This document shows, one piece after another, positions 50,717-60,478 of a DNA stretch of 64,000 bases (positions are counted from its first letter, which is position 1; each line of letters starts with the position of its first letter). Origin of the DNA: Aquaspirillum sp. LM1 (GTDB lineage: Bacteria; Pseudomonadota; Gammaproteobacteria; Burkholderiales; Aquaspirillaceae); assembly GCF_002002905.1 (NCBI RefSeq), contig NZ_CP019509.1, positions 2,266,501 through 2,330,500 of the forward strand, in the 5' to 3' direction. Both the position numbers and the translations under genes were made by a program. Under the pieces are notes generated by a model. It had not been told where the DNA came from and made no database searches. It saw nothing but the letters and a program-made list of their open reading frames with translations.

Positions 50717-51230
50717 CGCGTAAACGGCTTTAAGCCAGGGCAGACAAGGGCAGACATGATAACGGATGCACGCGCTCCGGTGGCGCAACACTTCAGGGCA
50801 ATCGCGCCATCAGGCCACCAAGGCACCTGATTGACATCCTTCCCTGTCTGAAGGCAGGGGATGCCTACGGCGCGCATCCCGGCATCAAGCCGGAAGGCGT
50901 CGCTTCGGCGGGCTCCTGGCCCAACGCCCCAGCTTCAGGCGAAGTCTCTGCACAAGCTGACCGGGCGTGTCCCGCCCTTGACACATTGATTGCGCCAACC
51001 AGATCAGCGCCTCCTTAGCCCGCTATAGATTGCACCCCATTTGCCCTGGCTGAAAGCCAGTTGAAAGACCCGCTGGCGCAAACTGCCGCCAGGGGACGCG
51101 CAAGCGCTGTAGGGGTTTTCCTTTACGGGTTTCCCGCGATTGTGGGCGCTGCCCGCCCCCGCTACCCTGCAGCACGGCTACCCGGCGACAGATCGGGCCG
51201 CCATCAACGAGGACGCGAGGAGAAGCACAG
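50717..51230. other. 514-bp gap between tsaB and the Cache-type receptor
   Basis: It holds the relic of a TnpB element (50831-51015) described separately. The rest, 51016-51230, is G+C-rich and contains several short hairpins (for example CTGGCG/CGCCAG at about 51073-51096), a few bases reminiscent of a c-di-GMP riboswitch that do not hold up, and the receptor ribosome site AGGAG. Confidence 0.55.
50831..51015 (-). mobile_element. Relic of a TnpB element retaining its omega-RNA-like end
   Basis: TTGACATCC at 50831-50839 matches the right edge of the element at 28767. A hairpin CCCTG-TCTGAAGG-CAGGG (50842-50859) follows, then CTACGGCGCGCATCCCGG, a stem CCGGC-ATCAA-GCCGG and GGCGTCGCTTCGGCGGG, each with a close counterpart in the intact element. 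After a diverged stretch, 50990-51015 read on the minus strand as ADLVGAIN, the remains of the TnpB motif with the last catalytic Asp. All other protein-coding sequence is gone. The stems are kept through paired changes, which hints at RNA-level conservation. Confidence 0.75.
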
Positions 51231-53237
51231 ATGAAAATCGGGGGCAAATTGGCCGTGGCGCAGGGCCTGCTATTGCTGGCGCTGGGCGCAAGCTTTGCGC
51301 TGGGGGTGTCCAGCCAGTTGGGCGAGCGGTTGCTGGCGCGCAGCGACAAGGTGCAGGCGCAGCGGCTGGAAGATGCATTGAACATGCTGGATGCGTATAA
51401 CCAGGCGCTCAAGGGCAGCGTCGATCAATTTGCCCGCATGTTTGAAGCCGAGCTGATTGGCCAGTTCACCCTGGACAACACGCAGACCCTGGCCACGGGG
51501 CCGGCCCGCACCGGCGTGCTCAGGCTGGACAACACCGTGCTGAACAATCGCGTTGACGAAGTAGACCGGTTCACCGCCCGCACCAGTGCGGTGGCCACGG
51601 TATTTGTCCGCCATGGCGAGCAGCTGATTCGGGTCAGCACTTCATTGCGGCAAACCGATGGCGAGCGGGCGCTGGGCACGGCACTGGATCCTGGCAGCCC
51701 GGCATATCAAAGCCTGATGGCCGGCCTGCCGTATATTGGCAAATCCCAATTGTTTTCCCGCGACTATATGGCGCGTTATACCCCGCTGGAAAACGCCCAG
51801 GGCGAGGTGATCGGCGCGACTTTTGTCGGGGTGGACATCACCCAGGACATCGTCAATCTCAAGGCGCGGCTGGCCAAGGTCAGAGTGGGCGACAGTGGCC
51901 AGCTGCATGTGCTGGCGCTGGATGGCCCGCAACGCGGGCAGTTTGTGCTGCATCCCAGCCTGACCGGCAAAAATGCCCTGGCTTTGCGCGACAGCCGCGA
52001 CCAGCCGGTCTACGCGCCGATGCTGGAAGCCCCTCAGGGGGCCCGCAGCGTGACGCCTGCCGGAACGTCATCGCCCCACCTGCTGCGCTACGCGGCTTAC
52101 CAAGACTGGCGCTGGCTGTTGGTCAGCGATGAACTGCACGATGAAATCAATGCAGAAAACCAGTTGATCCTGTTCTGGCTGCTGGCCGGGCTGGGGGTAT
52201 TGCTGGTGCTGCTGGTGGCGGCCATGGCGCTGAGCAGTCGCCGGTTGGTCAGCCAGCCACTGGGCGCGCTGGCCAGCCAGGTGAACGGCATCAGCCAGCA
52301 GCGCGACCTGACCTGCCGGCTGCCGGCACAACGGCGCGATGAAATGGGCGCACTGGCGCTGGCGTTCAATCGCCTGCTTGAGGCGTTTCAGCAGGCGCTG
52401 CGCACCACGCTGGACAGCGCCCAGCAAGTGGATGATGCCGCCCGTGGGGTCAGCGACAGTGCGCACCGGGTGGCGCAGGATTCACAGCAGCAAAGCCTGG
52501 CTGCCCAGCATATCTCCCAGGAAATCGACCTGCTCAACCAGGGGATTGCCGAAATTGCCGACGACACCCGCCAGGCCCAGCAGCTCACCGCCCAGTCGGC
52601 AGCGCAGGCGCAGCGCAGCCAGCAGGATGTGGCACACGCAATTGAAGAAGTCAGCCAGGTGGCAGACACCCTGTCCACCGCCGCCAGCACGCTGAGCAGT
52701 GCCCAGCAGCAGGTCGAGCAGATTTCCGCCATTGTCAGCGTGATTGACGAGATTGCCGGGCAAACCAATCTGCTGGCGCTGAACGCCGCCATTGAAGCTG
52801 CCCGCGCTGGCGAACAAGGACGCGGCTTTGCTGTGGTGGCCGACGAGGTGCGCAAGCTGGCCGAGCGCACCAGCCACGCCACGCACGAAGTGGGTGGCAT
52901 GATCGAACGCATGCAGCGCAGCAGCCGGACCGCCGTCAGCAGCATGCACAGCGCGGTCAGCCGGGTCGATCAGGGGGTGGCCGCCACCCGGCAAGTGGGC
53001 GACGCCATCCACGCCCTGCAACAGGGGGCCCAGCAGATTGCCGGGATGATGGATACCATCAAGCAGCGGCTGGACGCGCAAAACGACAGCGCCCAGCTGA
53101 TTGGCCTGCACACCCATCAGGTGGTGGAAATGGCCGATGCCAACCAGGCGGCCGCCCAGCATGCGGCGGTGTCCGCCGGGCAGATGACCCAAATGGCGCT
53201 GACCCTGCGCCAGGAAGTGCAGCATTTCCGGGTGTAG
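51231..53237 (+). CDS. Methyl-accepting chemotaxis protein with periplasmic Cache-type domain
   Basis: A 668-residue receptor: a first transmembrane helix ([18 protein letters not shown], residues 7-24), a large periplasmic sensor (about 40-310) of the Cache 3-Cache 2 fusion type ([42 protein letters not shown] split, [15 protein letters not shown]), a second helix ([23 protein letters not shown] split, about 315-335), HAMP, and the signalling domain with [19 protein letters not shown]. The ligand is unknown; small organic acids are common for this class. AGGAG is eight bases before the ATG. Confidence 0.93.
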   Translation: MKIGGKLAVAQGLLLLALGASFALGVSSQLGERLLARSDKVQAQRLEDALNMLDAYNQALKGSVDQFARMFEAELIGQFTLDNTQTLATGPARTGVLRLDNTVLNNRVDEVDRFTARTSAVATVFVRHGEQLIRVSTSLRQTDGERALGTALDPGSPAYQSLMAGLPYIGKSQLFSRDYMARYTPLENAQGEVIGATFVGVDITQDIVNLKARLAKVRVGDSGQLHVLALDGPQRGQFVLHPSLTGKNALALRDSRDQPVYAPMLEAPQGARSVTPAGTSSPHLLRYAAYQDWRWLLVSDELHDEINAENQLILFWLLAGLGVLLVLLVAAMALSSRRLVSQPLGALASQVNGISQQRDLTCRLPAQRRDEMGALALAFNRLLEAFQQALRTTLDSAQQVDDAARGVSDSAHRVAQDSQQQSLAAQHISQEIDLLNQGIAEIADDTRQAQQLTAQSAAQAQRSQQDVAHAIEEVSQVADTLSTAASTLSSAQQQVEQISAIVSVIDEIAGQTNLLALNAAIEAARAGEQGRGFAVVADEVRKLAERTSHATHEVGGMIERMQRSSRTAVSSMHSAVSRVDQGVAATRQVGDAIHALQQGAQQIAGMMDTIKQRLDAQNDSAQLIGLHTHQVVEMADANQAAAQHAAVSAGQMTQMALTLRQEVQHFRV

Positions 53238-53301
53238 CCTGGCCGGCACGCGCCCAGGGTGATGCCACCCGATGCGTTATGGGTATCGCCCGAGTTCCCG
53301 C

Positions 53302-54651
53302 TTAAAACCCGAAACTGCCCTGCCCGCCATCCGGATGGCGCACTTCCGCCTCGGTATGTCCCTCGGCCAGGCGCAAGATGATCCGCTCGCCCTGTTTGAG
53401 CTGGGCCGGGCTGCGCACCGGCTGGCCCTTGCGGTTTTCTACCATGGCGTAGCCACGTTTCAGCACGGCATTCGGGTTGAGCGCCGCCAGGCGTTCGGCC
53501 AGATGCTGCTGTTGCTGGCGCTGCTGGCCCAGCTGTCGTTGCATGGCCAGGTGTAGACGGTCGGCCAGATGCGCCAGCATCGCCTGGTGTCGGGCCGGTT
53601 GTGGGCGCAGGCGGGCGTGGCGTTCGCTCAAGCGCGTCAGCTGCCAGCGTGCGCGCTCCAGGCTGCGCTGCATCTGCAGGCTCAGGCGCTGCTGGTCGCG
53701 CTGCAGCAATTGCGCTTGCTGACGCAGCCGCTCGCCAGGGTGAATCAGCCGGCCCGCCAGGCCGTCCAGCCGTTGCATGCGGGTGTGCAGGCTGCGCTGC
53801 ATGGCGCGCGCCAGCCGGGTGTGGCGTTGTTCCAGTTCGGCAGCCAGCGCCTGCCGGTCGGGGCACACCCGTTCGGCTGCGCCGGTTGGGGTGGGCGCAC
53901 GCAGGTCGGCGACAAAATCGGCAATGGTGAAATCGGTTTCATGGCCAACGCCGCTGACGGTGGGAATCGGGCAGGCGGCCAGCGCACGCGCCACCGCTTC
54001 GTCGTTGAATGCCCATAAATCTTCAATGCTGCCGCCACCGCGACAGACAATCAGCACGTCCACTTCGGCGCGCAGCGCGGCCTGCTCCAGCGCAGCCACA
54101 ATCTGCCGGGGGGCCGCCTCACCCTGCACCAGGGTGGGGTAGAGCTGCACCGGAATGCTGGGCATGCGCCGGCGCAGGGTGCTGACCACGTCGCGCAGGG
54201 CGGCACCGCTGGCGGAAGAGATAATGCCGATCCGGCGCGGAAATGCCGGCAGCGCCCGCTTGCGTGCCGGGTCAAACAGTCCTTCGGCCCCCAGCTTTTG
54301 CTTGAGTCGCTCGAATGCCTCGAACAGGCGGCCCAGCCCGGCTTCGCGCAGCATGTCCAGCTGAATCTGGTAGTCGCCCCGCGCCTCATATAAGGACACC
54401 TGGCCAAAAGCTTCCACCTGCAAGCCTTCACGCAGCCGGAACGGCAGGCCGGCCAGCCGGCCCCGGAACATCACCGCGCGAATCTGCCCGCCCTTGTCTT
54501 TCAGTGAAAAATACGCGTGGCCGCTGGCAGCCAGGGTGAGGTTGGAAATTTCACCGCTGACCCATAGGGGGGGCAAGCCACGTTCCAGCAGGCCACGGGC
54601 CAGGCGATTGAGTTCGGTCACGCTGACCAGTTCGGGAAAAACAGCCTGCAT
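53302..54651 (-). CDS. xseA: Exodeoxyribonuclease VII large subunit
   Basis: A 449-residue XseA: N-terminal OB domain (PPLWVSGEISNLTLAASGHAYFSLKD split, residues 29-54), catalytic domain with GIISSASGAALRDVVSTL, RGGGSIEDLWAFNDE and PTVSGVGHETDFTIADFVADLRAPTPTGAAE (split), then a long coiled coil (250-400) typical of the subunit, and the C-terminal GYAMVENRKGQPVRS. It degrades single-stranded DNA with XseB, which is encoded elsewhere. The ATG is at 54651. Confidence 0.95.
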   Translation of the reverse strand: MQAVFPELVSVTELNRLARGLLERGLPPLWVSGEISNLTLAASGHAYFSLKDKGGQIRAVMFRGRLAGLPFRLREGLQVEAFGQVSLYEARGDYQIQLDMLREAGLGRLFEAFERLKQKLGAEGLFDPARKRALPAFPRRIGIISSASGAALRDVVSTLRRRMPSIPVQLYPTLVQGEAAPRQIVAALEQAALRAEVDVLIVCRGGGSIEDLWAFNDEAVARALAACPIPTVSGVGHETDFTIADFVADLRAPTPTGAAERVCPDRQALAAELEQRHTRLARAMQRSLHTRMQRLDGLAGRLIHPGERLRQQAQLLQRDQQRLSLQMQRSLERARWQLTRLSERHARLRPQPARHQAMLAHLADRLHLAMQRQLGQQRQQQQHLAERLAALNPNAVLKRGYAMVENRKGQPVRSPAQLKQGERIILRLAEGHTEAEVRHPDGGQGSFGF

Positions 54652-55033
54652 TGGGCATCCTTGCGCTTTGTCAAGTCATCCACACCCCTTTTCCTTGTAA
54701 TCAATCTGTCAAGAGGGGTTTGTCATGAACCGGGGGTGTATTTATCAAGTATTTGTTTTTAAAGCAATTGTTCCAACTGCCCAGCAAATGGGCAATCCAG
54801 AAAAAAGCCTTGCCAGACGCGGGGTTTAGCCGTTCGCCCAAGGTTTGTCCACATGGTTATCCACAGATTATGTGGATGGCTGGAAAAAACCCTGAAAAAC
54901 CATTTGTTTATCTGCACATGGGCCTATCAGCCCTGTGTTCGGTCGGGCAATTGCGTCAACTGGGTTGCCGCAAGCAAAACCTTAGCGTAGAGTAAGAAGA
55001 TTGTACTGTCTACGCACTTCAAAGGGGTCTTGC
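54652..55033. other. Intergenic region with a cluster of DnaA-box-like sequences
   Basis: The xseA promoter side (minus) and exbB upstream region (plus). It contains TTATCCACA (54857-54865, the strong DnaA-box consensus), TTGTCCACA (54845-54853), CCATCCACA on the minus strand (54871-54879) and TCATCCACA (54676-54684), in an A+T-richer context. There is no oriC-associated gene, so this is more likely a DnaA-responsive regulatory site or chance cluster than an origin. Confidence 0.45.
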
Positions 55034-55639
55034 GTGTTGTCGATCATCGAAGCGGCCGGCTGGCCAATCTGGACCATCATTCTGGCATCGGTGCTGTCGC
55101 TGGCCATCATCTTCGAGCGCTTTTACAGTCTGCGGCAAAGCCTGGTTGCCCCTGCCGGTTTGCTGGAAGACGTGCTCACCCGGCTGCAGGCCGGCGAATC
55201 GCGCAGCCTGGCCGAACAGTTGGCCAATGGCGCGCCGCTGGCGCGCATTCTGGCCGCCGGGCTGAAAAACCACCACGCCAGCCGTGAAGTGATGAAAGAA
55301 GCGATTGAAGAAACTGGTCGCGCCGTCGCCCATGAGCTGGAACGCTTTCTGACCACGTTGGGCACCATTGCCGCCATGGCCCCGCTGCTGGGCCTGCTGG
55401 GCACGGTGATTGGCATGATCGAACTGTTTGGTGCCACCACTCCGACCGGTACCAACCCGCAGCAGCTGGCGCACGGTATTTCCGTGGCGCTGTACAACAC
55501 CGCCTTTGGCCTGGTGGTGGCGATTCCCAGCATGATCTTTTATCGCCATTTCCGCGCCAAGGTGGATGCGCTGCTGGTGGGCATGGAACAGCAGGCCATT
55601 CATCTGGTGGACGTGGTCCACGGCGACCGCGACCGTTAA
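55034..55639 (+). CDS. exbB: ExbB/TolQ-family proton channel subunit
   Basis: A 201-residue membrane protein with three helices: WPIWTIILASVLSLAIIF (residues 9-26), TTLGTIAAMAPLLGLLGTVIGMIELF (split; about 110-135, with the conserved LLGLLGTVxGM motif) and GISVALYNTAFGLVVAIPSMI (split; about 150-170, with the NTAxGLxVAIP motif). It forms the pentameric proton channel that energises TonB. The start is GTG 55034, with AAGGGG seven bases upstream; upstream codons are unconserved. exbD follows after ten bases. No tonB gene is in the window. Confidence 0.92.
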   Translation: MLSIIEAAGWPIWTIILASVLSLAIIFERFYSLRQSLVAPAGLLEDVLTRLQAGESRSLAEQLANGAPLARILAAGLKNHHASREVMKEAIEETGRAVAHELERFLTTLGTIAAMAPLLGLLGTVIGMIELFGATTPTGTNPQQLAHGISVALYNTAFGLVVAIPSMIFYRHFRAKVDALLVGMEQQAIHLVDVVHGDRDR

Positions 55640-55649
55640 GGAGATCGGC

Positions 55650-56063
55650 ATGAACTTCAGCCGAGGCCGCAAGCGCGAAGAGCCGGAAATCAACTTCATC
55701 CCGCTGATTGACCTGCTGCTGGTGATCCTGATCTTTTTGATGGTCACCACTACCTACAATCGCTTTGCCGAACTCAAGATCAACCTGCCCACCGCCAGCG
55801 CCGATGCCCCACTGGAAAAACCCCTGGAAATCCGCGTGGCGGTCAATCCAGCCGGTGAATACCGGGTAAACGATCAGGCTGTGGCCAGCCCGGCGCTGGC
55901 CGACGCGCTGAAAGCCGCTGCTGGCAGCCAGGCCGACCCGGTGGTGGTGATTCAGGCCGATGGCAAGGCGCCGCATCAGGCGGTGGTGTCGGTGATGGAA
56001 GCCGCCCGCCAGTCCAGCCTGAGCAAGCTGACCTTCGCCACCCAGGCACCGGCAGCGCAGTAA
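55650..56063 (+). CDS. exbD: ExbD/TolR-family biopolymer transport protein
   Basis: A 137-residue protein with one N-terminal membrane helix and a periplasmic domain. EINFIPLIDLLLVILIFLMVTT (split; residues 13-34) holds the conserved Asp22 of the proton path. The periplasmic part ends near SLSKLTFATQ. GGAG lies seven bases before the ATG. It works with ExbB as the energising complex for TonB-dependent import. Confidence 0.93.
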   Translation: MNFSRGRKREEPEINFIPLIDLLLVILIFLMVTTTYNRFAELKINLPTASADAPLEKPLEIRVAVNPAGEYRVNDQAVASPALADALKAAAGSQADPVVVIQADGKAPHQAVVSVMEAARQSSLSKLTFATQAPAAQ

Positions 56064-56107
56064 GCCGTCGGGATAAAGCGGCCAGCCCAGCCTGGTTGCT
56101 TTATCTC

Positions 56108-56218
56108 AGGATACGCTGAAAAAATCGTCATTCCCGCGAAGGCGGGAATCCAGGGTGTTGATTTTACTGGGTTTTGTTTTTGGCAAAAACGGTTTTTCTG
56201 AATAAATCAGCGCGTCCC
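56108..56218 (-). repeat. MITE-like dispersed repeat, copy 3
   Basis: The reverse-oriented, nearly identical copy of the element at 1275: on the minus strand it starts GGGACGCGCTGATTTATTCAG and ends TTTTTTCAGCGTATCC. Its hairpin ATTCCCGC-GAAG-GCGGGAAT at 56130-56149 is intact. The flanks are TC/TG rather than TA on either side, so any target duplication has decayed. It lies 45 bases after exbD and may end that transcript. Confidence 0.85.
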
Positions 56219-56326
56219 TCATGCGCCTAGCCTGCTGGGTAAATCGCACACAGATGCCTTGCCAGGCGGTTTTTTCTGCTCCGCTCACGCTGCACCCAGG
56301 CATCTGCCGCGCTGCCATCTCACACT

Positions 56327-57370
56327 ATGTCCGATACTCCCAACACCTTCTCTGAGCGTCTGCAAGCCTTCTGGCATGGCCGGCGCGACCCATGGCTGGC
56401 ACTCTGGACCATTCCGCTATCCTGGCTGTTTGCCGCGCTGGCGGCTCTGCGTCGCGCCGCATTTGCCTGCGGCCTGCTGCGCCGTGAGCAGCTGCCGGTG
56501 CCAGTGGTGGTGGTCGGCAATATCCATGTTGGCGGTGCGGGGAAAACCCCATTGACGCTGGCGCTGCTGGCTAAACTGCACGCTGCCGGGCTACACCCCG
56601 GCGTGATCAGCCGGGGTTATGGCGGCACAGCGCGGCAGGCGCAGTCAGTCGGAGCCGAAGACAGCCCGGCCCTGGTGGGCGATGAGCCGCTGCTCTACGC
56701 CCAGGCCGGCTTTGCCGTGGCGATTGGCCGCCGGCGCAGCGAGGCTGGGCGCGCGCTGCTGGCCGCCCACCCCGAGGTCAATGTCATTCTGGCCGACGAT
56801 GGCCTGCAACACTACGCACTGGCGCGCGACATCGAGCTGGCGGTGGTGGATGGCGGGCGTGGTTTTGGCACGGGCCGGCTGCTGCCTGCCGGGCCGCTGC
56901 GCGAGCCGGTCAGCCGGCTGGCGCAGGTGGACGCGATTGTGATCAATGGCGAGACAAGGCCAGCCGGGTTGCCGGTGCATCCGCGCTGTTTTCATATGCA
57001 TTTGCAGCCCGGTGCGCTGTACCGGCTGGCCCAGCCTGAGCAGACCGCCCAGGCTGCCGCATTTGCCGGACAACGGCTGGTGGCGCTGGCCGGCATCGGC
57101 CATCCGCAACGCTTTTTTGCCACCCTGCGCCAGCAAGGGCTGACGCCAGCGCGCTGCCTGGCATTTGCCGATCACCATGCCTTTACCGCCGCCGACCTGC
57201 CCGACGACGCCGATGCGATTGTAATCACCAGCAAGGACGCGGTTAAATGGCGAGCGCTCGATAATGGTAAACTCTGGGTTTTGCCAGTCACCGCCCAGCT
57301 CGACCCCGAACTGGCCGACTGGCTGGTTTCCACGCTGAAAGAACTGCTCCATGGACAGCAAGCTGCTTGA
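56327..57370 (+). CDS. lpxK: Tetraacyldisaccharide 4'-kinase (lipid A synthesis)
   Basis: A 347-residue membrane-associated kinase phosphorylating the lipid A precursor. N-terminal helix region [19 protein letters not shown] (about 25-43), Walker [21 protein letters not shown] (about 61-80), [30 protein letters not shown] (Walker B-like DDGLQH) and ITSKDAVKW near the C-terminus. The ATG is at 56327. The last 20 bases overlap the Trm112-type gene. Confidence 0.95.
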   Translation: MSDTPNTFSERLQAFWHGRRDPWLALWTIPLSWLFAALAALRRAAFACGLLRREQLPVPVVVVGNIHVGGAGKTPLTLALLAKLHAAGLHPGVISRGYGGTARQAQSVGAEDSPALVGDEPLLYAQAGFAVAIGRRRSEAGRALLAAHPEVNVILADDGLQHYALARDIELAVVDGGRGFGTGRLLPAGPLREPVSRLAQVDAIVINGETRPAGLPVHPRCFHMHLQPGALYRLAQPEQTAQAAAFAGQRLVALAGIGHPQRFFATLRQQGLTPARCLAFADHHAFTAADLPDDADAIVITSKDAVKWRALDNGKLWVLPVTAQLDPELADWLVSTLKELLHGQQAA

Positions 57371-57539
57371 AATTCTGGTCTGCCCGGTCTGCAAAGGCCC
57401 GCTGGTGTTTGACAAGCCCGCGCAGGAACTGATCTGCAAGGCCGACCGCCTGGCTTACCCGATTCGCGATGGCATTCCGGTGATGCTGGAAAGCGACGCC
57501 CGTGAACTGCCGGCCAGCGAAGAGGTGCGCGGTGGCTGA
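57351..57539 (+). CDS. Trm112-family zinc-binding small protein (YcaR type)
   Basis: A 62-residue protein: [20 protein letters not shown] with a CPxC knuckle (Cys11, Cys14), then [21 protein letters not shown], the [11 protein letters not shown] signature of the Trm112/YcaR family. Between lpxK and kdsB is its usual place in Gram-negatives. Eukaryotic Trm112 activates methyltransferases; the bacterial role is not settled. It overlaps lpxK by 20 bases and kdsB by eight. Confidence 0.92.
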   Translation: MDSKLLEILVCPVCKGPLVFDKPAQELICKADRLAYPIRDGIPVMLESDARELPASEEVRGG

Positions 57540-58290
57540 TTTTCGGGTGGTGATTCCGGCCCGGCTGCACTCTACCCGCCTGCCCGACAAACCCCTGGCC
57601 GACATTGCCGGCCTGCCGATGGTGGTGCGCGTGGCGCAGCAGGCGGCCAAAAGCGGCGCGCGCGAGGTGGTGGTGGCCACCGACCACGCGCGTATCCTGC
57701 ACGCCTGCGCCGAACATGACGTGACCGCCCGGCTGACCCGCGCCGACCATCCGTCCGGCACCGACCGGCTGGCAGAAATGGCCGACCTGCTGGCGCTGGC
57801 CGACGATGACATCGTGGTGAATGTGCAAGGCGACGAGCCGCTGATCGACCCGGCGCTGATCGACCAGCTGGCCGCGCTGATGGCCGCTGGCGAAGCGCCG
57901 ATGGCCACGCTGGCGCATCCCATCCATGATGCGGCAGACATGTTTAATCCAAATATCGTCAAAGTGGTGCTTGACCGCCACGGTCATGCGCTTTACTTTA
58001 GTCGGGCTCCGATTCCCTACGCCCGCGACGCGTTTGCCCACCGCACCGACGCGCTGCCGCCAGATCTACCCGTTCTGCGCCATATCGGGATGTATGCTTA
58101 CCGCGCCGGCTTTCTGCGTCACTACCGTGAACTGGCACCGTCTGCGCTGGAAGCCATCGAAGCGCTGGAACAATTGCGCGTACTGTGGCACGGCCACGCC
58201 ATCGCGGTTGGCGTGGTTGACCAGGCGCCGCCAGGCGGGGTGGACACCCCAGAAGACCTCGCCCGCGTGCGCGCCCTGTTTCACTCATAA
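57532..58290 (+). CDS. kdsB: CMP-KDO synthetase (3-deoxy-manno-octulosonate cytidylyltransferase)
   Basis: A 252-residue cytidylyltransferase activating KDO for LPS inner core. Landmarks: [22 protein letters not shown] (split; residues 4-25), [28 protein letters not shown] and [14 protein letters not shown]. The start is GTG 57532 with GAGG upstream; it overlaps the Trm112 gene. It is co-transcribed with lpxK, consistent with LPS synthesis. Confidence 0.95.
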   Translation: MADFRVVIPARLHSTRLPDKPLADIAGLPMVVRVAQQAAKSGAREVVVATDHARILHACAEHDVTARLTRADHPSGTDRLAEMADLLALADDDIVVNVQGDEPLIDPALIDQLAALMAAGEAPMATLAHPIHDAADMFNPNIVKVVLDRHGHALYFSRAPIPYARDAFAHRTDALPPDLPVLRHIGMYAYRAGFLRHYRELAPSALEAIEALEQLRVLWHGHAIAVGVVDQAPPGGVDTPEDLARVRALFHS

Positions 58291-58296
58291 TCATAA

Positions 58297-58986
<690 letters not shown>

Positions 58987-59036
58987 TTCCGCGCCTCTCG
59001 TCTGCGCGGTGCGCCTTAGTGCGTGCTGCCTGGCAC

Positions 59037-59074
59037 AAAAAGCCCCGTCTGGCTCCTGCCCGGCGGGGCTTTTT
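59037..59074 (+). terminator. Rho-independent terminator after adk
   Basis: AAAAAGCCCCG (59037-59047) pairs with CGGGGCTTTTT (59064-59074) around a 16-base loop; the T-run is part of the stem. It lies 51 bases after the adk stop and 45 bases before pfp. Confidence 0.85.
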
Positions 59075-59118
59075 GCTACAATCGCCGGATTGTGAACTGC
59101 CTGTGGGCCTGCTCTGTC

Positions 59119-60378
59119 ATGACCTTGAAAAATGCTTTCTACGCTCAATCCGGTGGCGTCACCGCCGTCATCAATGCCTCGGCAGCCGGGGTAATTGAAA
59201 CCGCCCGTCGCCATGCTGACAAAATCGGCACGGTGTATGCGGGCCGCAATGGCATTATTGGCGCGCTGACCGAAGACCTGATCGACACCAGCCTGGAATC
59301 CGACGCCGATATCGCCGCGCTCAAACACACCCCTGGCGGTGCGTTTGGCTCGTGCCGCTACAAGCTGAAAAGCCTGGAAAGCCACAAGGCCGAATACGAG
59401 CGGTTGATTGAGGTGTTCAAGGCACACAATATTGGCTATTTCTTTTACAACGGCGGCGGCGACTCGGCAGACACCTGCCTGAAAGTGTCGCAGCTGTCGG
59501 AAACCCTGGGCTACCCGATCCAGGCCATCCATGTGCCAAAAACCGTCGATAACGACTTGCCAATCACCGATTGCTGCCCCGGCTTTGGCTCGGTAGCCAA
59601 ATACGTGGCCACCTCGATCCGCGAAGCCGGCTACGATGTCGCCTCGATGGCCAAAACCTCGACCAAGGTGTTCATCCTCGAAGTGATGGGCCGCCACGCC
59701 GGCTGGATTACCGCTGCCTGTGGCCTGGCCAGCGAAGCGGCCGGCGAGCCGCCGCATATCCTGTTGTTCCCGGAAGTGCGTTTTGACGAAACCGCCTTCC
59801 TGGCCAAGGTGGACGCCTGCGTCAAGGAATACGGCTACTGCGTGGTGGGCGTGTCGGAAGGCATCCGCAATCCGGACGGCAGCTTTGTGGCCGAAACCGG
59901 GCTGAAAGACGCCTTTGGCCATGCCCAGCTCGGCGGGGTGGCACCGGTGGTGGCCAATCTGGTCAAGGAAAAACTGGGCTACAAATATCACTGGGCAGTG
60001 GCCGACTACCTGCAGCGCGCTGCCCGCCATATTGCCTCGCAAGTGGACGTGGATCAGGCGTATGCGCTGGGCCAGAAGGCGGTGGAACTGGCGCTTGACG
60101 GTGCCAATTCGGTGATGCCGACGGTGGTGCGCGAAGCCGACAGCCCGTATACCTGGCATATCGGCGTGGCTGAGCTGAAGGACGTGGCCAATGTGGAAAA
60201 ATTCATGCCGGCTGAGTTTATCAGCGCCGATGGCTTCCATATCACCGACGCCTGCCGCCGTTACCTGTCACCGCTGATTCAGGGCGAAGCCTTCCCGCCG
60301 TTTGCCAATGGCCTGCCGCAGTATGTGCGCCTGCAAAATCAGGCGGTAGCAGCCAAACTGCCTGCGTTCAAGGTATAA
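59119..60378 (+). CDS. pfp: Pyrophosphate-dependent 6-phosphofructokinase
   Basis: A 419-residue PFK-family enzyme. The loop reads FFYNGGGDSADT where ATP enzymes have GGDGS, with Asp in the position that blocks ATP and selects pyrophosphate. The substrate loop is PKTVDNDLPITD, whose Lys is the other marker of PPi use. Both support the PPi-dependent, reversible enzyme. MGRHAGWIT and the C-terminal GEAFPPFANGLPQYVRL are family features. The ATG at 59119 begins MTLKNAFYAQSGGVTAVIN. It would support both glycolysis and gluconeogenesis. Confidence 0.93.
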   Translation: MTLKNAFYAQSGGVTAVINASAAGVIETARRHADKIGTVYAGRNGIIGALTEDLIDTSLESDADIAALKHTPGGAFGSCRYKLKSLESHKAEYERLIEVFKAHNIGYFFYNGGGDSADTCLKVSQLSETLGYPIQAIHVPKTVDNDLPITDCCPGFGSVAKYVATSIREAGYDVASMAKTSTKVFILEVMGRHAGWITAACGLASEAAGEPPHILLFPEVRFDETAFLAKVDACVKEYGYCVVGVSEGIRNPDGSFVAETGLKDAFGHAQLGGVAPVVANLVKEKLGYKYHWAVADYLQRAARHIASQVDVDQAYALGQKAVELALDGANSVMPTVVREADSPYTWHIGVAELKDVANVEKFMPAEFISADGFHITDACRRYLSPLIQGEAFPPFANGLPQYVRLQNQAVAAKLPAFKV

Positions 60379-60414
60379 GCCATGCCACCCGCTAGGCGGG
60401 TGACAGGCTCACGG

Positions 60415-60453
60415 CACAGAGGCCCCGACGCGGTGAGCGTCGGGGCCTCTGTG
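60415..60453. terminator. Bidirectional terminator between pfp and the DHC cytochrome gene
   Basis: A perfect 17-bp stem CACAGAGGCCCCGACGC (60415-60431) / GCGTCGGGGCCTCTGTG (60437-60453) with loop GGTGA. There is no T-run, but its stability and place between converging genes support a terminator in both directions. Confidence 0.75.
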
Positions 60454-60478
60454 CTTGTGCGGACTTCGACCAGTCCGC

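Noticed and set aside
51060-51215. Possible c-di-GMP (GEMM-I) riboswitch ahead of the Cache-type receptor
   Set aside because: GCAAAC, GGGACGC and a late GGCTACCCGG are in the right order, but the GAAA tetraloop helix and the exact GGGACGCAAAGCC core are missing and the first part folds as its own CTGGCG/CGCCAG stem.
54652-55033. Chromosomal replication origin
   Set aside because: DnaA-like boxes are present, but there is no A+T-rich unwinding region of normal size and no dnaA, dnaN, gidA or parAB nearby.
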